Assembly: GCF_019093865.1 (NCBI RefSeq) | Contig: NZ_JABJXD010000001.1 | Coordinates: 434,001-498,000, forward strand | DNA length: 64,000 nt | From: Lentibacillus saliphilus | Lineage (GTDB): Bacteria > Bacillota > Bacilli > Bacillales > Amphibacillaceae | Reading direction: 5' to 3' | Part shown: in pieces, positions 26,693 to 34,585 of the stretch | Layout: every line of letters begins with the position of its first letter | Numbering within the stretch: position 1 is the stretch's first letter | Translations under genes and position numbers: made by a program | The notes under the pieces: generated by a model | Told to the model about the DNA's origin: nothing | Database searches by the model: none | What the model saw: the letters and a program-made list of their open reading frames with translations, nothing else

Positions 26693-27577
26693 ATGAGTCA
26701 TGAGTATTTAAAATGGTCCGAAACCGTTTATGGTGGGGAAAAGCAGCCGCCTAACGATCCTGTTGATCCTCTCGCGGGTTCTTGGCCGATGTATTACTTC
26801 ACTAAGGACGAAGATACATTTAATGGCCCTGATGGCCGTCCAGTCCACTTTGATATCCAATCTCCCGATACAATTGATTGGTACCGTCAGCTTAGAGCCG
26901 TCAATCGTACATTGAAGCATTTAACACCACATCAAAGGGATATTGCCATTTATTGGGGAACTGGCGCTGCAACAAAGCAATGGACACCTGTTGTCGATCG
27001 ATTAATTGACACTTATAATTTAACACCTACAAGGGCTGCACGTGTTTTAGCTGCTGTTCATACCGGTATTAACGATACTTTTGTCATCGTATGGCATTAC
27101 AAATATTTATGGAATGTCGCAAGACCAATACAGTATGATCAAAGCATAGAAACGGTTGTATGTACACCGCGGTTTCCAACATATATTTCGGGGCATGCGG
27201 CTGTCGCTGGTTATGTAGAAACGATACTCAGTTATTTCTTCCCAGGTGAAGCGCGTCATTTAAAACAACTTGCTGAAGAAAACGCAAAGTCAAGATTGTA
27301 TGCGGGGGTTCACTTTCCGATTGATAATGACGAAGGGCTCAGTTTGGGACGACAAATAGGACATTTCATTATAAAGACATTAAGCAAAGAACACAACGAA
27401 AAAGGGCAACAGGTTGATGTTTTCTATCGTAAAAATCTTCGAGCTGATATTTCGCCTCAACCATATGAGCAAGTCATTCCTTTTGATTTTGATAATGATT
27501 GCACGTCGAATACCATTACATCCATCCATGATGGCAAGCATTCTAAATACGTTCCAAAGCCTAAATTATATTTATAA
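26693..27577 (+). CDS. Vanadium-dependent haloperoxidase / PAP2-type phosphatase family protein
   Basis: A 294-residue helical protein with the full three-part signature KX6RP, SGH, SRX5HXXXD. Lys137 and Arg144 occur in KYLWNVARP, Ser166-Gly167-His168 in FPTYISGHAAVAG, and Arg201, His207 and Asp211 in SRLYAGVHFPIDND. These residues bind vanadate in haloperoxidases or phosphate in acid phosphatases. There is no signal peptide and no transmembrane segment, unlike lipid phosphatases, so it is probably soluble. Whether it binds vanadium is not decidable from sequence. It is monocistronic with a terminator after it. Confidence 0.82.
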   Translation: MSHEYLKWSETVYGGEKQPPNDPVDPLAGSWPMYYFTKDEDTFNGPDGRPVHFDIQSPDTIDWYRQLRAVNRTLKHLTPHQRDIAIYWGTGAATKQWTPVVDRLIDTYNLTPTRAARVLAAVHTGINDTFVIVWHYKYLWNVARPIQYDQSIETVVCTPRFPTYISGHAAVAGYVETILSYFFPGEARHLKQLAEENAKSRLYAGVHFPIDNDEGLSLGRQIGHFIIKTLSKEHNEKGQQVDVFYRKNLRADISPQPYEQVIPFDFDNDCTSNTITSIHDGKHSKYVPKPKLYL

Positions 27578-27629
27578 TCACATACACAGTAACAATAAGG
27601 GCCGCTCAAGACATACCTCAATCACACTA

Positions 27630-27666
27630 AAAAAGTGTCAACAGGCTACACCCGTTGACACTTTTT
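27630..27666. terminator. Bidirectional terminator
   Basis: AAAAAGTGTCAAC pairs with GTTGACACTTTTT between two convergent genes. Confidence 0.85.
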
Positions 27667-27679
27667 ATATGAATGATTT

Positions 27680-28504
27680 TTACTGTTTAATGTCTTTGAA
27701 GCGCTCGGACTGTTCCTTAATGCCTTTTTCCGCGGCAAAGCGTTCGATACTTGATGCACCGAAGAACCCGACAATTCCGTCCACTTTTTCAATAACATAG
27801 GCTGCATCTTCTGGTTCTGCAATTGGCCCCCCATGACAAATAACCATGACATCAGGATTGATTGCTTTACTAACATTGACGATACCTTGGATACGTTCGA
27901 CACAATCATCTAACGTTAATGCTGTCTTAGCACCAATAGTCCCTTTCGTCGTTAACCCCATATGAGCGACGAGTAGATCAGCACCCGCTTCTGTCATTTT
28001 CTTCGCTTGCTCTTCATCAAACACGTATGGTGTCGTCAGCATATCTAATTCATGTGCTTTTCGGATCATGTCTACCTCAAGGTCATACCCCATACCCGTT
28101 TCTTCAAGGTTTGCACGGAAATTACCATCAATCAATCCAACTGTAGGGAAGTTTTGAACACCGGCAAAGCCCATATTCTTTAATTCTTTAAGGAAAACAT
28201 CCATCACACGGAATGGATCTGTTCCATTAACACCAGCTAGTACAGGTGTATCTTTTACGACTGGTAGTACTTCACTCGCCATTTCTACAACAATTTTGTT
28301 CGCATCCCCGTAGGATAACAACCCCGCCAATGATCCTCGGCCCGCCATACGATAGCGACCAGAATTATAAATGATTAGCATATCGGCTCCGCCAGCTTCA
28401 CTGCTTTTGGCCGTAATACCTGTTCCCGCTCCAACACCAAGTAAAATATGACCCTTTTCAATTTCTTCTCTGAACCGTTTTAAAATGGTTTGTCTTGATT
28501 GCAT
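27680..28504 (-). CDS. 'Phosphoenolpyruvate hydrolase' family TIM-barrel protein
   Basis: A 274-residue TIM-barrel protein of the family listed as TIM-barrel signal transduction / PEP hydrolase. [31 protein letters not shown] opens it, with [15 protein letters not shown] and [12 protein letters not shown] as further conserved blocks. It starts only one base after the UPF0261 stop, with AAAGGAGCG upstream, so the two are co-transcribed. The pair occurs together in many bacteria, and fused forms exist. The reaction is not established; the family name rests on structural resemblance to PEP-mutase-like enzymes. Confidence 0.8.
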   Translation of the reverse strand: MQSRQTILKRFREEIEKGHILLGVGAGTGITAKSSEAGGADMLIIYNSGRYRMAGRGSLAGLLSYGDANKIVVEMASEVLPVVKDTPVLAGVNGTDPFRVMDVFLKELKNMGFAGVQNFPTVGLIDGNFRANLEETGMGYDLEVDMIRKAHELDMLTTPYVFDEEQAKKMTEAGADLLVAHMGLTTKGTIGAKTALTLDDCVERIQGIVNVSKAINPDVMVICHGGPIAEPEDAAYVIEKVDGIVGFFGASSIERFAAEKGIKEQSERFKDIKQ

Positions 28505-28505
28505 A

Positions 28506-29735
28506 TTAGTTCGCTCCTTTTTGAGATGTCATAAAGTCCACCAATTTCTGTGCGGCCGCCTCTGCAACACGTTCATCATTAATATCTGCATCGACCTCAA
28601 TTTGTTCAATAGCTGAAGATTTCAGATGCTTTTTAACGGTTTCAAATAACACCGCATCCTCTTCTGGCCCGTAAAATGCCTGTCCCTCAACATCAAGACC
28701 TGATAATCCTTTCAGTGGATAAACAATTGCTGTTTTACCTTGTGACATATTAAGCTTTTCAGCAATCTTGTATCCAATTTGTTCATTCTCTTCTTTCGTC
28801 GTTCGCATAAGCGTTACAGTTGGATTGTGCTTGTAAAAATTACGACCGCTAAATTCTGACGGCACAGAATCAAATGGTCCAAAATTCACCATATCCATTG
28901 CACCAAGTGAAACAACTTGCGGAATGCCACGTTTTCCTGCAGCTTCGAGGCGATATGGACCTGCCGCCAATACACCTCCGACGATTTCATCTGCCCATTC
29001 GGTCGTCGTTAAGTCGAGCACACCATCAATATAGCCTTCAGAAATTAGCTTTTCCATCGTGCGCCCACCTACACCAGTAGCATGAAACACAAGCACTTCA
29101 AAACCACGTGCTTCCAAGTACGCTTTTGCATGGTTCACAGCAGGTGTCGTCAAGCCAAACATCGTTGCGGCAATTAAAGGCTTTTTGTCTATATGCTCTG
29201 TCTTCGGTTCTTCAAAGTTCACCATTCCGGTAATCGCTAAACACGCATTCGTAAAAATTCGTGTTGAAATTTCATTTAATCCTGATACATCCACGACAGA
29301 CGGCATCATGATTAAATCACTCGTACCGATATAAGGTTCTGTGTTACCAGATGCAACAGTAGAAACCATAATTTTTGGTACACCAAGGGGCAATGCACGC
29401 ATACCTGGTGTGACAAGTGACGTTCCACCCGTTCCTCCAAACGACAAGACACCGTCAAAGTGACCTGCTTCATAAAGCTCTGGGAGTAATGCTTCCATCC
29501 CTTTAGAGAGTACTGCAGTGGCATGAGCACGATCGCGCTTTTCTACGATAGAAGCAATCGTTTCTCCAGCCGCTTCGGCAAGCTTGGCATTTGATATATC
29601 AGGTGTAAACGCCGGTTCAAATACTCCTGTATGAATGGTTAAGACTTTCACGCCTAATGATTCAAGTGTTTCTTTAACAAACAAAAATTCCTTCCCTTTC
29701 GTGTCAAGCGTTCCCGCTAAAGCAATCGTTTTCAA
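28506..29735 (-). CDS. UPF0261 / Tm-1-like ATP-binding protein
   Basis: A 409-residue protein starting [17 protein letters not shown], the UPF0261 hallmark, with [31 protein letters not shown] further on. The N-terminal half resembles the ATP-binding inhibitor domain of tomato Tm-1 protein. The start is set at a TTG (29735) by an AGGAGGAG site 7 bases before it; upstream in-frame codons are not used. It is the first gene of a two-gene operon with the TIM-barrel protein. Metabolic role unknown. Confidence 0.85.
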   Translation of the reverse strand: MKTIALAGTLDTKGKEFLFVKETLESLGVKVLTIHTGVFEPAFTPDISNAKLAEAAGETIASIVEKRDRAHATAVLSKGMEALLPELYEAGHFDGVLSFGGTGGTSLVTPGMRALPLGVPKIMVSTVASGNTEPYIGTSDLIMMPSVVDVSGLNEISTRIFTNACLAITGMVNFEEPKTEHIDKKPLIAATMFGLTTPAVNHAKAYLEARGFEVLVFHATGVGGRTMEKLISEGYIDGVLDLTTTEWADEIVGGVLAAGPYRLEAAGKRGIPQVVSLGAMDMVNFGPFDSVPSEFSGRNFYKHNPTVTLMRTTKEENEQIGYKIAEKLNMSQGKTAIVYPLKGLSGLDVEGQAFYGPEEDAVLFETVKKHLKSSAIEQIEVDADINDERVAEAAAQKLVDFMTSQKGAN

Positions 29736-29818
29736 AAAAATCTCCTCCTGTCGCACTCGTATTTATATTAACTTTTATACTAACTTCCTTTTATCCCACT
29801 ATAAACGATCTACACCTC

Positions 29819-29836
29819 AATGATAACGCTATCATT
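29819..29836. promoter_or_regulatory. Palindromic operator, cre-like, upstream of the UPF0261 operon
   Basis: AATGATA-ACGC-TATCATT is a perfect 7-bp-arm palindrome in the 139-base gap between the AraC-type regulator and the UPF0261 gene. Its core (29821-29834) also fits the cre consensus TGWAANCGNTNWCA with one mismatch. It may be a CcpA site or the target of the adjacent regulator. Confidence 0.5.
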
Positions 29837-29874
29837 GGAATTAAGGAATGTGTTTATGTTAGATTTTATTGTCG

Positions 29875-31062
29875 TTATGTATGTTCGCGATACGTCCTAG
29901 GAGATACACCTTTATACCTTTTGAATATCTTACTAAATTGCTCGTAGTTATGGTAACCAACCATATCTGCAATTTGATGGAGTGTAAGAGAATCATTTCT
30001 CATTAAATCAATCGCTCGTCCGATCCTGAATTCGATAACATAAGATGTAAACGACAGGCCTGTCTCTTTTTTAAATAATTGACTCACATATGGGCGTGAC
30101 AACTTGAGTATGCTCGCAATATCCTCCAGTGACATATCGTTCATATAATTCAGTCGTACATATTGCTTCACGAAATCGATATAATCACGCTTTCCACCAA
30201 TTCCTGCAATTATTTTCTCAATTAGATGATCATAATCAAAATCGCCTGTTTTCTTAAATGAACGTGTTACCTCTACCACAGTTTGTTCAGCGGGGATACG
30301 CTCGAAAGCTGACCCACCAATGTAGCCATCAATATTTAAACCATCATACATAAATTGGACATCAATCGGTTTATTCACTGGGCCACCATATATCATTTTG
30401 ATCACATGTGAGTTAGGACCAGTGCAGCAAGCAAAAATGTCTTGAGCCATTTGTTTTGCTGTTTGTAACGATACGATTTTCCGCGCGCCTAAAGCACCAC
30501 CTGTTGTCAAACCTAAATGAGCACATATTACATCTGCACCAGCCTCTGCCATTTGCTGAGCTTGTTCAGCATTAAATACAAATGCGACTGTAAACAAATC
30601 CAGCTTATGCGCCATATGAATTGCCTTGACTTCTTGTTCATACGATAGACCACTTTCCTCTAACGCTTCACGAAATTGCCCATCGAAAAGACCAACACTA
30701 GGGAAATTATTAATTCCCGCAAATCCCTTCTCTTTAATCTGTTGTAAATACTGCATCATATCAATCGTTGGATCGGTTGCATTGAAGCCGAATATAATCG
30801 GAATGTCACGCACAATAGGAATCATTTCTTTGTATGCAAAATCCAGCACCAGCTCATTGCTATTGGCGTAAGGCATAAAGCCTGCTAACGAACTGACGCC
30901 CATTTGGCGAAAGCGTCCCGAGCTTAATGCGAGAATAAAGTCTGCGCCACCTTGCTGTGCATATTTCGCAGTTGCTCCTGTTCCGGCTGCAACACCAATG
31001 AGATGATGACTGATTTTTAATTGATGATGTAAAGCAACCCTAATTGCTTCTCTATTGTTCAA
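29875..31062 (-). CDS. TIM-barrel / AraC-HTH fusion transcriptional regulator
   Basis: A 395-residue protein. Residues about 10-280 are clearly homologous to the TIM-barrel enzyme encoded two genes downstream: GVAAGTGATAKYAQQGGADFILALSSGRFRQMG, FAGINNFPSVGLFDG and VICAHLGLTTGG align block by block. The C-terminal 100 residues are an AraC/XylS double helix-turn-helix (MSLEDIASILKLSRPYVSQLF and LHQIADMVGYHNYEQFSKIF). This suggests the regulator senses the same ligand that the enzyme uses. The TTG at 31062 is chosen because GGAGG lies 8 bases upstream. The gene probably controls the following operon. Confidence 0.85.
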   Translation of the reverse strand: MNNREAIRVALHHQLKISHHLIGVAAGTGATAKYAQQGGADFILALSSGRFRQMGVSSLAGFMPYANSNELVLDFAYKEMIPIVRDIPIIFGFNATDPTIDMMQYLQQIKEKGFAGINNFPSVGLFDGQFREALEESGLSYEQEVKAIHMAHKLDLFTVAFVFNAEQAQQMAEAGADVICAHLGLTTGGALGARKIVSLQTAKQMAQDIFACCTGPNSHVIKMIYGGPVNKPIDVQFMYDGLNIDGYIGGSAFERIPAEQTVVEVTRSFKKTGDFDYDHLIEKIIAGIGGKRDYIDFVKQYVRLNYMNDMSLEDIASILKLSRPYVSQLFKKETGLSFTSYVIEFRIGRAIDLMRNDSLTLHQIADMVGYHNYEQFSKIFKRYKGVSPRTYREHT

Positions 31063-31200
31063 CGACAATTCCTCCACTTTAAGTTATAAAACAAAATATA
31101 GGTTAAACGAAGCAAATTGTAAAGTCTCTAAAGAATTTCTAATAAATCATATGCGATACTTCCATACTAACGATATCACCAACGTAAGGAGGAAATTGAC

Positions 31201-31398
31201 ATGGGTGAACAAAGTCAATTCAGAGCAGGCGATAAAGCCCCAAATAACGGTATCTATATTGAAATTGGCGAAACTGGAAGTGGTGTAGAAGATCCACAAC
31301 AAATTGAACTTAAAGCGGGTGACCATTTTCCAGAGCCATCTAATCAAGATCGCGTTTGGAAAAACAAGCACCATTTATCCCGACCTAATCCACAGTAA
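31201..31398 (+). CDS. yjzC: YjzC family protein
   Basis: A 65-residue hydrophilic protein (MGEQSQFRAGDKAPNNGIYIEIGETGSG, then LKAGDHFPEPSNQDRVW), matching the YjzC family of Bacillaceae. The motif GDxAPNxGxYxEIGE is diagnostic. Function is unknown. AAGGAGGAAA precedes the ATG. It is divergent from the AraC-type regulator and followed by a strong terminator. Confidence 0.85.
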   Translation: MGEQSQFRAGDKAPNNGIYIEIGETGSGVEDPQQIELKAGDHFPEPSNQDRVWKNKHHLSRPNPQ

Positions 31399-31437
31399 CG
31401 CATGCACAATCTACTGTAACGAATACCAAAACAAAAA

Positions 31438-31481
31438 AGCTGTCTCACATTGATCAACTTCCTTGATCTTGTGAGACAGCT
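31438..31481. terminator. Bidirectional terminator between yjzC and the sulfur gene
   Basis: AGCTGTCTCACA pairs with TGTGAGACAGCT, with an inner TTGATCA-type stem. The minus strand continues into a T run. Confidence 0.82.
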
Positions 31482-31557
31482 GATTGTTTATTTTTTACTT
31501 AACCATAAAGTAAAACTCAATCACTGGGCGTTTTCCAGCCCGTAATAAGCGATAAAA

Positions 31558-32682
31558 TTATCTAACGGCACAACGATTTGGTCCGATTTCCATTTCACGT
31601 TGTTCATCATCATTTGGTGTAATTTTACCCATGTTTGTTTGACGAATATCTTGATATGCGTTTGGCTGTGGTGGCAAGTTCTCAGTTACAATTCTACGGA
31701 ACTCATTTTCATCGTTAATATTTAAGCCGTGGTTTTCAGCAAATAAGTCACCTAGTTTTTTAGCAACACTACCGTTATCATTCAACTCTTCTATAATCAT
31801 GAAGTGAGCTGGTGCGACGATTAATTCCTCAGATAGCTTACGATAGCGGTCGTAAAGTGTTTCTCTTAAATCAGCAACCCAATCCTCTGCTTTACCTGCC
31901 AAGTCAGGACGGCCAATTGAATCAACGAACAAAATATCACCTGTTAAAAGGTATTGTTCATCAACGACAAACGATGTTGAACCAATCGTATGCCCTGGTG
32001 AGTATAATGCATTAATATCAATTGTTGTATGACCAACTTTAATGACATTACCATCTTCTAATCGTTCATATTCAAAAACAACTTCTTCTGCATCTTTAGG
32101 TGGTAGCCAGTAAGTTGCGCCAGTTGCTTGAGCAATGCTTCGGCCACCAGAGATGTGATCAGCATGCAAATGCGTATCGAGTGCATGTGTAATTGTAACA
32201 CCTAGCTCTTTAGCAAAATCAACGAACACGTCTGTCATACGTGTCGCATCAATCACAGCTGCTTCGTTATTCGATACAACCATATAAGATAAGCAGCCTT
32301 TACCAAGGCGGACAAACTGATAAATCTCTCCACCTGATTTCAAATCCCCTAATTTCACAGGCTCTAAATGTTCACTCCAAGCCTTCATGCCACCTTTTAA
32401 ATATGAAACATCGTATCCTTCATCTGATAGCATTTCAGCAACCATGACCGATGATCCTTCTTTAGCACAGACAACAAGAATGTCTTTATCCTTTGGCAAT
32501 TGATCAACAATGCCATCCACGCCGTCAATCAAATCAAAATAAGGCACATTTAAATATTCAAAACGGTCCCCATCGATTTTCCAGTCTTCAAAATCATCCG
32601 TATTACGAACATCGAGAATAAATAATTCTTCTTTATTGACAACTTTCTTTGCGACTTCTTTTGCTTCCATAGCTTTCATCAT
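31558..32682 (-). CDS. Rhodanese–metallo-beta-lactamase fusion (persulfide dioxygenase/CstB-like, YrkH-type)
   Basis: A 374-residue two-domain protein. An N-terminal rhodanese domain (residues 1-105) has Cys72 in [10 protein letters not shown] metallo-beta-lactamase domain follows with [11 protein letters not shown] (His171, His173, Asp175, His176), SPGHTIGS and LLTGDILF. This ETHE1-like non-heme iron site oxidises persulfides, and the fusion is known from B. subtilis YrkH and S. aureus CstB, although the domain order differs in CstB. It is third in an operon with the two genes upstream. GGAGGGG precedes the ATG. Confidence 0.87.
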   Translation of the reverse strand: MMKAMEAKEVAKKVVNKEELFILDVRNTDDFEDWKIDGDRFEYLNVPYFDLIDGVDGIVDQLPKDKDILVVCAKEGSSVMVAEMLSDEGYDVSYLKGGMKAWSEHLEPVKLGDLKSGGEIYQFVRLGKGCLSYMVVSNNEAAVIDATRMTDVFVDFAKELGVTITHALDTHLHADHISGGRSIAQATGATYWLPPKDAEEVVFEYERLEDGNVIKVGHTTIDINALYSPGHTIGSTSFVVDEQYLLTGDILFVDSIGRPDLAGKAEDWVADLRETLYDRYRKLSEELIVAPAHFMIIEELNDNGSVAKKLGDLFAENHGLNINDENEFRRIVTENLPPQPNAYQDIRQTNMGKITPNDDEQREMEIGPNRCAVR

Positions 32683-32781
32683 AAATAAACCCCTCCGAAA
32701 TAAATAATTGTTAAATTTTTCTTTTCAATGGGGTGTCCAGCTGATCTTTCCCATCAGCTGGAATACCCTCGTTCATCCTAA

Positions 32782-33177
32782 TTAAAACGTTAGTGATACT
32801 TCTGCATCTTTAGCAAACTCTAAGAATGTTACAGCGCCGCCAACTTCAATTCCATCAACGAATGCTTCTTTCTCAAGACCCATAACGTCCATTGTCATTT
32901 GACATGCGATGAATGTAACGCCCATTTCTTGAGACATTTCAATTAACTCAGAGATTGCTGGGACGTTTGCTTTTTCAAATCCCTCTGCAAAATGCTCTTT
33001 TCCTTCTGGCATTGGTAGCTGTTTGTGGGCTTCCTTATGAATTAAATTCAACCCTTCAAACGTAAAGAATATGGCTACCTCTTTATCTGATGCTGCTGCG
33101 GCTGTGGCAATGTTAAACACCTTATATGCATCAAACATTCCACCATTACTTGCAATAATTGCTACTTTGTTCGCCAT
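32782..33177 (-). CDS. DsrE/DsrF-like sulfur-carrier protein (YrkE-type)
   Basis: A 131-residue protein of the DsrE/F/DrsH-like family. It starts ANKVAIIASNGGMFDAYKVFNIATAAAAS, and Cys92 in VTFIACQMTMDVMGL is the probable sulfur-carrying residue. Relatives take part in sulfur relay with TusA and rhodanese domains. It lies between a TusA-rhodanese gene and the rhodanese-MBL gene in one operon, an order like B. subtilis yrkE-yrkF-yrkH. AGGAGGAA precedes the ATG. Confidence 0.85.
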   Translation of the reverse strand: MANKVAIIASNGGMFDAYKVFNIATAAAASDKEVAIFFTFEGLNLIHKEAHKQLPMPEGKEHFAEGFEKANVPAISELIEMSQEMGVTFIACQMTMDVMGLEKEAFVDGIEVGGAVTFLEFAKDAEVSLTF

Positions 33178-33279
33178 TCTAAATTCCTCCTATAAATTAA
33201 ATTATTTTTGAATTATATTTTTATTGTTTCAAAACAAGCTTTCGTTCACCAAGTAAGGTTGTATACATCCCCCCTTAAC

Positions 33280-33849
33280 TTATTCAACAGTTTTAGTCAG
33301 ATCACCGTTCCATTCACTCATACCAGGAACGACATTGGTAACAGCGTTAAAGCCATTTTGAGCTAGTAGCTGTGCAGCCATATCACTTCTGTTTCCAGTG
33401 CGACAAATGACGTAAATGTCATCCTCTGCATTAAGTTCATTTAATCGAGCTTCTAGTTCGCCCATCGGTATTGATACGGCACCAGGTATATGGTTGAATG
33501 CATACTCTGCTTGTTCACGGACATCAATTAATGTGATCTTACCTTCCGTTAACTTCTGCTGGAGAGCAGCATTATCAATCACATGTTGATGCTTTGTAGC
33601 TTCTTTCGCCTCTTCATCACTTGCTTTTCTTAAATAATGCTTCAAGACACCATCGTCTTCAATCGTTCCCAAATACTCATGACCCCGTGCTTCAGCCCAA
33701 GCTTTGAGATCTGTCGTTGATCCTTGATCAGTTGCTTGTATTTCGATCACCTGACCTGGCTCAAGCTCTTCAAATCCTTTCTTCGTTTTAACAATCGGCA
33801 TTGGACAAGCCAATCCTTTCGCATCTAACACCTTATCTGTTTTAATCAT
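33280..33849 (-). CDS. TusA–rhodanese fusion sulfurtransferase (CstA/YrkF-like)
   Basis: A 189-residue protein. The N-terminal TusA domain has DAKGLACPMPIVKTKKG (Cys15). The C-terminal rhodanese domain has Cys149 in VICRTGNRS, with LIDVREQAEYAFNHIPGAVSIP before it. It accepts sulfane sulfur and passes it along a relay, as in CstA/YrkF proteins. GGAGGTAA precedes the ATG. It is the first gene of the operon. The promoter region 33905-33924 holds a CstR-type operator. Confidence 0.87.
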   Translation of the reverse strand: MIKTDKVLDAKGLACPMPIVKTKKGFEELEPGQVIEIQATDQGSTTDLKAWAEARGHEYLGTIEDDGVLKHYLRKASDEEAKEATKHQHVIDNAALQQKLTEGKITLIDVREQAEYAFNHIPGAVSIPMGELEARLNELNAEDDIYVICRTGNRSDMAAQLLAQNGFNAVTNVVPGMSEWNGDLTKTVE

Positions 33850-33904
33850 CTGATTACCTCCATCTATTTTTAAATTTATAACATAAACATGTTCGTAACC
33901 TCGT

Positions 33905-33924
33905 ATACCCCATAGGGTATTATA
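33905..33924 (-). promoter_or_regulatory. CstR/CsoR-type operator and -10 of the sulfur operon
   Basis: ATACCC-CATA-GGGTAT (33905-33920) is a perfect palindrome that overlaps by two bases a TATAAT -10 hexamer (minus strand, 33924-33919). The ATACC...GGTAT arrangement is typical of CsoR/CstR-family operators, which respond to copper or persulfide. The downstream genes handle persulfide, so CstR is favoured. Confidence 0.65.
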
Positions 33925-34031
33925 AATGACAAAATATATAAAGTAATATGCTCACGTTAGAAAACACTCAGCTTATTAACAGCACTTGAATGCCTATTTA
34001 TAGTGTTTTACATCGAACAATTACTTTTTTA

Positions 34032-34580
34032 TCATAATTTCTCTAACTCACCAGTAGCGACGTGATATAAATAGCCCGTAACTTGAACACCTTCACCATA
34101 CGCCTTAAAAACGGGATGATCTTTTATGCGCGCCACTTGCTTCTGCACATTCATTTTCGTTAATTCATCGATATGAACGTCATTTGCATTTGTTTTATCG
34201 GGTAAGCTTTGTTTCACTTTCCCGATCCAGCCACTTAATGCTTCATCTACACCATCTGACCAGGCGGCTTTTACGCCACCACAGTCAGTGTGTCCTTTGA
34301 TAATGATTTTTTTTATATTAAGATGAACGAGTGCGTAATAGAGACTCGCTGAAAAACTCTCATCCTCTTGATCAACTTGATTAGCAATATTACGATGTAC
34401 AAACATTTCCCCGAGGGGCATTTGTGTGATGACAGAAGGACTCACACGGGAATCACTGCACGCAAGCATGAAAAATTCTGGTGATTGCCCCTCTTTTAGC
34501 CCATCAAAAAAATTCGGATTTTCACGTTTGATCTTATGAATAAACTCCTCGTTTTTATGCTTTAACTGAGCCTCGTTCAT
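34032..34580 (-). CDS. Beta-class carbonic anhydrase
   Basis: A 182-residue protein with zinc ligands in MLACSDSRVSPS (Cys41, Asp43, Arg45) and IIKGHTDCGGVKAAW (His97, Cys100). It interconverts CO2 and bicarbonate. An upstream GTG is one base from the AAGGAG site, so the ATG at 34580 is chosen. It starts just after the SulP stop and is co-transcribed with it. SulP/beta-CA pairs are known as bicarbonate uptake or sulfate-linked systems. A terminator is not evident. Confidence 0.9.
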   Translation of the reverse strand: MNEAQLKHKNEEFIHKIKRENPNFFDGLKEGQSPEFFMLACSDSRVSPSVITQMPLGEMFVHRNIANQVDQEDESFSASLYYALVHLNIKKIIIKGHTDCGGVKAAWSDGVDEALSGWIGKVKQSLPDKTNANDVHIDELTKMNVQKQVARIKDHPVFKAYGEGVQVTGYLYHVATGELEKL

Positions 34581-34585
34581 ACGCG

